DNA from: an uncultured Gammaproteobacteria bacterium
GTDB lineage: Bacteria > Pseudomonadota > Gammaproteobacteria > GCA-001735895
Length of the DNA: 64,000 bases
Assembly: GCA_947259485.1 (NCBI GenBank)
Contig: CAMYLU010000020.1
Location: 1-64,000 of the forward strand
Direction of reading: 5' to 3'
Numbering within the stretch: position 1 is the stretch's first letter; every line of letters starts with the position of its first letter. Below, in pieces: positions 55,801 to 64,000 of this stretch. A model generated the notes under the pieces. It did no database searches, was not told the origin of the DNA, and saw only the letters and a program-made list of their open reading frames with translations. A program made the translations under genes and the position numbers.

Positions 55801-58800
55801 TGATCCGCGGTTTCGTTAAGGAATCAATTTCCTTGCTAAGCTGGATTGCCGCAGGCATTGTCGCTTTTCGGTATTTTTCACCGATGGCGGCATTGCTCGA
55901 GCCCTACCTGGCAGATTCAACGATTCGTAGCATGGCAGCGTTTGCTATTCTCTTTATCAGCACTTTAATTATAGGCGCTATCATCAATTTTATAATGAGC
56001 CAGCTGGTTTCGAAAACCGGTTTAAGTGGTACCGACAAGGCTCTTGGCGTTGTATTCGGCGGAGCCCGTGGTGTCCTGATTGTCACCATGATTGTATTGC
56101 TTGCAAGTCTTACCCCCATGCCAGAGGCACAGTGGTGGCAGGATTCGGCAATGGTTGGTTTTTTTCAGGAATTGGCGGAATGGATTAAAGGAATTATCCC
56201 GGAGGATGCAGTTGATAGTTTCAGTTTCTAGTCACGCGGCGGCAGTGTAGGTAACGAAATATGTGTGGAATAGTCGGGATAGTCAGCCACCAACCAGTTG
56301 CACAGGTTATATACGATTCATTGCTGGTGTTGCAGCATCGCGGGCAGGATTCGGCTGGCATCGTGGTCAGTGACAAAAACAAGTTGAACCTGCGCAAGGG
56401 CAATGGTCAGGTTAGCGATGTATTTCACACCCGACATATGCTTGAGCTAACCGGTACCCTGGGTATCGGGCATGTGCGTTATCCCACGGCGGGTTGTTCC
56501 TCATCCGCTGAGGCACAGCCATTTTACGTCAATTCACCGTATGGTATTACCCTGGCGCATAACGGTAATCTGACCAATGTCGAGAAACTGAAAGCGGAAC
56601 TGTATCAGTCCGATTTACGCCACATTAATACCGAGTCTGATTCCGAGGTACTGCTCAACGTGTTTGCGCACGAGTTGCAAAGTTGCGGTAGCCTGAATAT
56701 TAACGCTGATGAAATCTTTACCGCTGTGACCGAAACCCATAAGCGTATCGAGGGTGCATACGCCGTGGTCGCGATGCTGACGGGCAAGGGGATTGTTGGC
56801 TTCCGTGACCCGCGTGGTATTCGACCAGTTGTCTATGGAAAACGTGAAACCGCTGACGGCGCTGAGTACATGATCGCATCAGAGAGCGTGGCCCTGCAGA
56901 CCTCCGGGTTTGAGTTGATAGCCGATTTGAAACCCGGGGAAGCGGTATTTATCGACGTTGCGGGCACCATTCATCGTCAACAATGCGCCACGTCACCCAA
57001 ACTCAACCCCTGTATTTTTGAATATGTCTATCTCGCACGACCCGACTCGATAATCGACGATATTTATGTTTATAAGGCACGTCTGCGCATGGGCGTAAAA
57101 CTGGCGCGTAAGATTTTAAAACAGATGCCCAAGCACGATATCGACGTGGTAATACCGATTCCCGATACCAGCCGTCCGTCAGCGATCGAACTTGCTTATC
57201 ACCTGGGAGTCAAGTTTCGGGAAGGCTTCATTAAGAATCGCTATATAGGCCGAACCTTTATCATGCCCGGGCAACAGATGCGCAAGAAATCCGTACGCCG
57301 AAAACTCAATCCCATCGATATTGAATTCAAGGGCAAGAATGTTCTGCTGGTTGATGATTCCATCGTGCGCGGAACCACGTCGAAGCAGATAATTCAGATG
57401 GCGCGCGAGGCAGGGGCGAAAAAGGTTTATATCGCATCCGCGGCGCCACCGGTGCGCTATCCCAACGTCTATGGCATCGACATGCCCGCGGCCAATGAAC
57501 TGGTAGCGCATGAACGCAGCGAAGCTGAAATAGCGGAATACATTGGAGCGGACTGGCTCATATACCAGGAGCTGGACGATTTAATCGATGCAGTACAGAA
57601 AGGAAATCGCCGCATTAAAAAGTTTGATTGTTCATGTTTTGATGGCAAGTATGTTACCAATACGGTCGGTGTTGATTATCTCGACAAGGTGCGATCCCTG
57701 CGCAACGATTCAGCCAAGGAAGCAAGCGAGGATCAGCTCAACGTGGTAGGCATAGAACTACACAACAACGCCTGATGCGCTGGCAGGATATTAAGGACGA
57801 GGTGGTCGCGAAGCTGGGCGGCAATTCGGCGCTGGGGGATGAGCGTCCATTTATATATATCGATTCGCAGCAGCAACTGTTGCACTGGATTGATATTGAA
57901 GAAGAGCATAATCGCAGCTATCCGGTGTCGACGGCAGAGTGCGGTATTGGCAATCGCCTGGATTCTCTGATGACCCCTTTTGGAATTCATCGCATTCGCC
58001 AAAAAGTCGGTGGAGGCCAACCCTGGGGAATGGTTTTTGAAGCGCGCGAGCCAACCGGAAGGATTGTCGACGATCTCGATAACAGGGAACGGGACGAAAT
58101 CACCTCACGCATATTATGGCTGGATGGGCTGGAGGACGGTATCAATCTTAACGGGGTTTATGATACCTGTGCCCGTTATATTTACATTCATGGCACCTCT
58201 GACGAAAAACGTATCGGCAAAGCAGTTTCAGGTGGCTGTATCCGCATGAAAAATGACGATGTCATAGAACTGTTTGACGAAGTTATGGTGAATGACCTGG
58301 TTTTAATCGCGTAGATCGCCACTGCCTGGGTCAGTGTTCCCCGCTGTGAGCAATATCGGGGGCTGCTGGTTTCATAAAAACACTCAAATTATTAAACCAT
58401 CAATCCGCAAATTATGAGCGGATACGAATCTTGACAACCCGGAATCATCGTCATATGGTGCGGGACTGGCGCTAATTTGTTACTCGGCTTGCAGGCGCCC
58501 GCGAATCAGTAAAGATTCGGATTTAAAAATTTGCTAAAGAGGGTGGTCCTGAATTATTTCCGAACCCGTCCCCTCCCGAGTTTTTTCTATTTTGGAGAAA
58601 CTCCGTGAAACATGATAGTTATGGTTTTGACACGCTCGCCATAAGAAGCGGTCAGCGACGTAGTTCCGAACTCGAACACAACGAAGCCATATTCACGACT
58701 TCCAGTTTTGTGTTTGAAAATGCCGCCCAGGCCGCGGCGCGATTTGCCGGAGACGAGCCTGGAAACATTTATTCGCGCTTTACCAATCCGACCACGCAGG

Positions 58801-61800
58801 CCTTTGAAAGGCGTCTGGCTGCCATGGAAGGGGGTGAGGCCTGTATCGCAACCGCATCGGGAATGGCGGCAATCACGAGCCTGTGTATTGCCATGCTGAG
58901 CGCAGGCGATCATATCGTCAGCTCGCGCTCGATATTTGGCACCACGACAACCCTGTTCGACAAGTACCTTCCGCGCTTTGGCATCGAAACCAGCTTTGTT
59001 GACCTAACGGACCTGGATGACTGGAAGCAATCGATTCGCGCTAATACGCAATTGCTGTTCCTGGAGACACCATCGAATCCACTTTCCGAAATTGCCGATA
59101 TCAGGCAGCTGGCAGATCTGGCGCACGAAAATAACTGCATGCTGGTGGTCGATAATTGTTTTTGTACTCCAGCCTTGCAGCGGCCGCTTGAACTGGGTGC
59201 AGATATCATCGTACATTCAGCGACCAAGTACCTGGATGGGCAGGGTCGTATTGTCGGGGGTGCGATTGTGGGCCCTAACCCGTTGGTTAATGAAGATATA
59301 TTTGGCGTAATCCGTAGTACCGGTCCCAGTATGAGTCCGTTCAACGCCTGGGTAGCTTTGAAAGGTCTCGAGACACTCAATCTGCGTATGAATGCACATT
59401 CACAAAATGCCATTCAACTGGCAAGATTTCTGCAACAACATCCGCATGTGGATCAGGTGTTCCATCCAGGGCTTGAATCCCACCCCCAGTATGAATTGGC
59501 AAAATCACAGCAGTATGGATTCGGCGGCGTGGTTTCCTTTGTCGTTGCCGGGGGTCGTGAACGTGCGTGGAAGATAATCGATTCGACCGAGTTACTTTCG
59601 ATTACCGCCAATCTCGGTGACGTCAAGACGACGATAACGCATCCCGCGACCACAACTCATGGACGCGTTAGCGATGAGTTAAAAGCGAGGACCGGCATTG
59701 GCGAGGGTTTGATCCGGGTTGCGGTTGGGCTGGAAAGTATCGACGATATCATCGCCGACCTGGAACGAGGTCTGGATGGCTGAACTGTTCAAGCAACTCG
59801 AAAATGCGCTGCTGGAGCCGGATTACCAGGCCAAGTGCGAATTGACGGCGAGCATTTATCAGGCCTGGAGACAAGGCCCGCTAAAGCGTCAGCCGAAATC
59901 GAAAATTCTGTCAATTGATGATCCGGGGCGGCCACAAAGGCCGGTTCTGGTTGATCCTCGAGAGCTGGAACGTCGCAGCGTGTCTTCACCGGAGGGGCGT
60001 ATTCGCCTGCTGCACGCTTTTGCGCATATTGAATTCAACGCGATCAATATCGCGCTTGATGCTGTCTACCGGTTTCGTGATATGCCGGAACAATTTATTA
60101 ATGACTGGTTGCTGGTTGCAGGCGAAGAGGCCCGGCATTTTCAACTACTGGAGCATGAACTCAGAAAACGGGGAAGTTACTACGGCGCGCATCACGCCCA
60201 TCGAGGTTTGTGGGACATGGTTTGTAAAACCCGGCACGATGTGTTGCATCGAATGGCCCTGGTGCCACGTGTCATGGAAGCCAGGGGACTGGACGTTACC
60301 CCCGCCATGATTGCGAAATTCAAACAAATTGACGATCGGGCTGCAGTCGAGATCCTGGAGGTCATTTACCGCGATGAAATCGGACATGTTCGCATCGGCA
60401 ATCACTGGTACGGTTACCTTTGCGGGCAACGGGGTCTCGATGCGGAAAACACATTTCGCGAGCTGGTCATCCAATACATGGATGGCAAGTTACGCGGCCC
60501 GTTTAACTGGCCGGCTCGTATCGAGGCTGGTTTTCAGGAAACCGAACTTAGTGCGCTGGAGCAGGGCATTTAGACCCTCGGATCACTAAGATCAAATCCC
60601 TGTTCAAGCGTCCAGCTCAGGTAACTTGGCTCCCGGCCCCAGTCCCCGAGAACGATTCGGGATAATTCGGAATTGTATTGGTGAACCGCCGGCCGATGGG
60701 TATGTCCGTGGATAATAATGCTGGCCCTGTTAGCCTTGAAACAGTCTTGCACCGCCAGCGGATTTACATCCATAATCTCGGAGGATTTCTGTGTCATCGC
60801 ATCGGCACTGTCCGCGCGCAACTGGGCTGCAATGCGTTGGCGCTCTTCGAGGGATTTGGCCAGGAAATCAGATTGCCATTTTGCACCGCGTACCATGGAA
60901 CGAAATTGCTGGTAATCCTGATCGTCGGTGCACAGGGTGTCACCATGGATCAGGACTACCCTGTGGGTACCGAGTTGCAGCATATGTGGTTCGTTTAGTA
61001 AGGTTAAATTTACCGTTCGCGCAAATGCCTGTCCTAACAGGAAATCCCGGTTTCCGGCGATGAAGAATACTTCGACCTCTGACGCCAGCTGCCGCAAAGC
61101 CTCGATTACGCTACGGTGCTCCTGTGCCGGGTCGTCGTCACCCAGCCAGACTTCGAAAAGATCGCCCAGGATATAGAGATATCGAGCCGTGGTCGCCCGC
61201 TGTTGCAGAAATTCCGTTATTGCATTGGTAACCTCTGGCCGACCGGCATCGAGATGGCAATCTGAAATAAACAGGTATTCGTCGCTCATGCCCGCGAGCC
61301 CTGGTTACTGGCGACTGACACCGGTGATGGTAATGGTTTCGATTGGTACGTTTTGATGGCCGCCCTTGTTTCCCGTCGGAACCTGGGCGATCGCATCGAC
61401 AATGTCCATTCCCTCGGTGACCTTGCCGAATACGGCGTAGCCCCAGCCCTGCATCGACTCGCTGGTGAAATTCAGAAATGCATTGTCGGCATGGTTAATG
61501 AAAAACTGCGAAGTCGCGGAGTGCGGGTCACTGGTGCGCGCCATTGCCAGGGTGCCGCGATCATTCTTGAGGCCATTGTTGGCTTCATTTTCAATCGGTG
61601 CCCGCTTGCTCGACTTATCCTGCATATCAGCCGTGATTCCACCGCCCTGAATCATAAAGTCCGGAATAACGCGGTGAAAAGTCGTGTCGACAAAGTAGCC
61701 GTCATCGACATAGGCGAGAAAATTCTCGCTGCTATTGGGTGCATTTTGCATATCGAGTTCGATGGTGATATTGCCCATGCTCGTTTCAATTAGCACGATC

Positions 61801-64000
61801 GGGTTGCTCGCAGTAGTTTCGTTCATTGATTTGCCACCTTTGCTGTCAGGATAAAATACCAGGGATAGAATGGCTGCGAGAACGACTGCAATCGGAAGTA
61901 ACGTCTTGTTCATCGGCATTCCAGTTTATTGTGAGCTGCGGATTCTACTGATTTGTCCTCGTTTATGGAAGACAGCCGGTAATTAACGGTTTCGTTGCGT
62001 GGGTGCTTCTTTTAAACTCAATGGCCAGATTCAACAAGCCGGTTTAAAGCCAAGCAATGCTGACGATTTACAATAGTTTTACCAATAAAAAAGAAGTTTT
62101 CGAACCCATCATTCCCGGCCAGGTTCGGATGTATGTCTGTGGTATGACGGTATACGACTATTGTCATATCGGTCATGCGCGCGTGCTGGTGGTGTTCGAC
62201 GTGGTGTTTCGATTTCTAAGACACCTGGGTTTCGATGTTACCTATGTGCGCAATATCACCGATATTGACGACAAGATCATAGATCGGGCCAGGGAAAATG
62301 AAGAGGAAACCAGCCATTTGACCGAACGTTTTATTCGGGCAATGCACGAGGATGCCGATTCCCTGGGAGTGCTGCGCCCTGATATGGAGCCGCGCGCTAC
62401 CGATACCATTGAACCGATACTGGCGATGATCGATAGCCTGCAGCAACAGGATTACGCCTACCAGGCTGACAATGGTGATGTATATTTTGCGGTATCGAAG
62501 TTCAAAAATTACGGCCGGTTGTCGGGCAAGAAAATTGAAGAGTTACGTGCGGGTGAACGGGTTGATGTCGATGAGGGCAAGGCAGATCCACTCGATTTCG
62601 TGTTGTGGAAATCGGCCAAGCCCGGCGAACCCAGCTGGCCTTCCAAGTTTGGTGAGGGGCGGCCCGGTTGGCATATCGAGTGTTCAGCGATGTCGAACAG
62701 TTTGCTCGGTAACCATTTTGATATTCATGGTGGTGGCCAGGATTTGCAATTTCCGCATCACGAGAATGAAATCGCACAAAGCGAGTCCTGTAATGGGGAA
62801 AAATTCGTAAACTACTGGATGCATAACGGATTCGTTCGAGTCAACGAAGAAAAAATGTCCAAATCGCTGGGCAACTTTTTTGTCCTGCGAGAGGTTCTCG
62901 AGCGCTATCGTGCCGAGGAAATCCGATACTTTATGATCAGCAGTCACTATCGAAGCCAGCTGAATTATTCCGAGGAACAACTCGATAATGCGCGTGCCGC
63001 GCTGCAAAGACTTTATGCCGCTTTGCAGGACACGGATGCAGTCGAGATACCTGCAGGCAGTGAATACCAGCATCGCTTTGAGCAAGCGCTAAATGATGAC
63101 TTCAATACTCCTATTGCGATTGCGGTATTGTTTGACCTGGCACGTGATATAAATCGAGCCAAGACCGAGCATCAGGACCAACAGCATGCTTTGGCGAGCT
63201 TGTTGCGCTATCTCGGTGGCATCATTGGTCTGTTGCAATCTGAAGCCGAGAGTTTCCTTAAATCGGAGGCGGGGCGAGGGACCGGATTAAGCGATGCAGC
63301 AATCGACGAGCTTATCGAACAGCGGTTGCAGGCGCGAGCCAGTAAAGACTGGGCTAATGCCGATCGTATACGCGATGAGTTGGAAGCGGCAGGTATCGTC
63401 ATCGAAGATGGCCCCGAAGGAACCCGTTGGCGACGTAGATAGGAAGTGTAAGCTAATATCTAAAGTACGACTAAATGATTGAATATAAATGACTATTCAA
63501 TTGACGATTATTTTTGATCGGCGTATTATTCCGCGCCTTGCCACGCGATGCTTTTAGCGTCGGGTGGCGTGAAATGCCAGAGGTATAATTCGGGGTGTAG
63601 CGCAGCCTGGTAGCGCAACTGCTTTGGGAGCAGTGGGTCGGGAGTTCGAATCTCTCCACCCCGACCAATTTTTAAGATTAAGTCTGATATCGTATTGCAC
63701 CAGATATCGGACAATGGTTCCGGTGGATGGGAAGTGGGTAATAATCCCTGAACCCAGGATACCTTTACCAGGGCGTATTTTACGCTAGTGCAAGGCGGCC
63801 ACGCGCGCAGGACCGCAGCGTATTTAAATATACGTGAGGATCCGAGCACGAGGCCAACGCGAAAAAGATAAGGAATTCGGCCGGCAGTTTGAACCGAGGA
63901 TGCCTTTCTAGCAGCCTATTTTAGGCGAGTGCAAGGCGGATGCGCGCGCAGGACCGCAGTGTATACAAACATGCACGAGGATCCGAGCACGCAGCCAACG

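Overview
This window is a stretch of a gammaproteobacterial chromosome. Most of it is conserved housekeeping DNA whose gene order resembles Pseudomonas and its relatives. Two blocks show this best: leuS-lptE ... holA-proA-nadD-rsfS-rlmH followed by maf-rng-yhdP-tldD, and leuC-leuD-leuB-asd-usg-fimV-truA-trpF-accD-folC-dedD-cvpA-purF-ldt-metZ. LPS genes (lptE, lpxH), an RND efflux pump and FimV show a Gram-negative envelope. I cannot name the genus. I see no insertion sequences, prophage or CRISPR array.

Layout. 1-3085: leuS and lptE. 3195-7761: a four-gene accessory insert between lptE and holA, encoding a Sel1-like membrane protein, a secreted SH3/von Willebrand A protein, and an ABC ATPase with its FtsX/MacB-type permease. 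It resembles the periplasmic sensor and TagT/TagS parts of the T6SS threonine-phosphorylation pathway, but without kinase or phosphatase. 8055-19472: holA (frameshifted in this sequence), proA, nadD, rsfS, rlmH, maf, rng, yhdP, a small secreted protein and tldD. 19469-24157: an RND efflux pair with a small third gene. 24221-31612: a single-domain asparaginase-like protein, an MFS carrier, a RimK / aspartoacylase-like / RimB-like group acting on glutamyl or peptide substrates, argE, DUF1028, a Rid protein and a cupin. 31609-33266: YdcH-like and DksA-like small proteins and a DMT exporter. 33307-39162: amine and glutarate catabolism, namely acetylpolyamine amidohydrolase, N-carbamoylputrescine amidase, FAD amine oxidase, glutaryl-CoA dehydrogenase and a class III CoA-transferase. 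39152-42158: a proline racemase-family enzyme, two small envelope proteins and a LysR regulator divergent from leuC.

42271-59783 is the long leucine / lysine-methionine / FimV / tRNA modification / tryptophan / fatty acid / folate / purine / methionine block. metZ has a good sigma70 promoter and a leader that fits a SAM-II riboswitch. 59776-63442: a DUF455 ferritin-like protein, lpxH, ppiB and cysS. 63591-63667 is tRNA-Pro(TGG). The last 260 bases hold two 110-bp direct repeats whose predicted hairpins are conserved by compensatory changes; the second copy runs to the window edge.

Points most worth following: the kinase-less Sel1/VWA/ABC module, the SAM-II-type leader, the structured repeat beside tRNA-Pro, the broken holA, the L,D-transpeptidase without signal peptide coupled to purF, and the RimK/aspartoacylase/RimB-like cluster.
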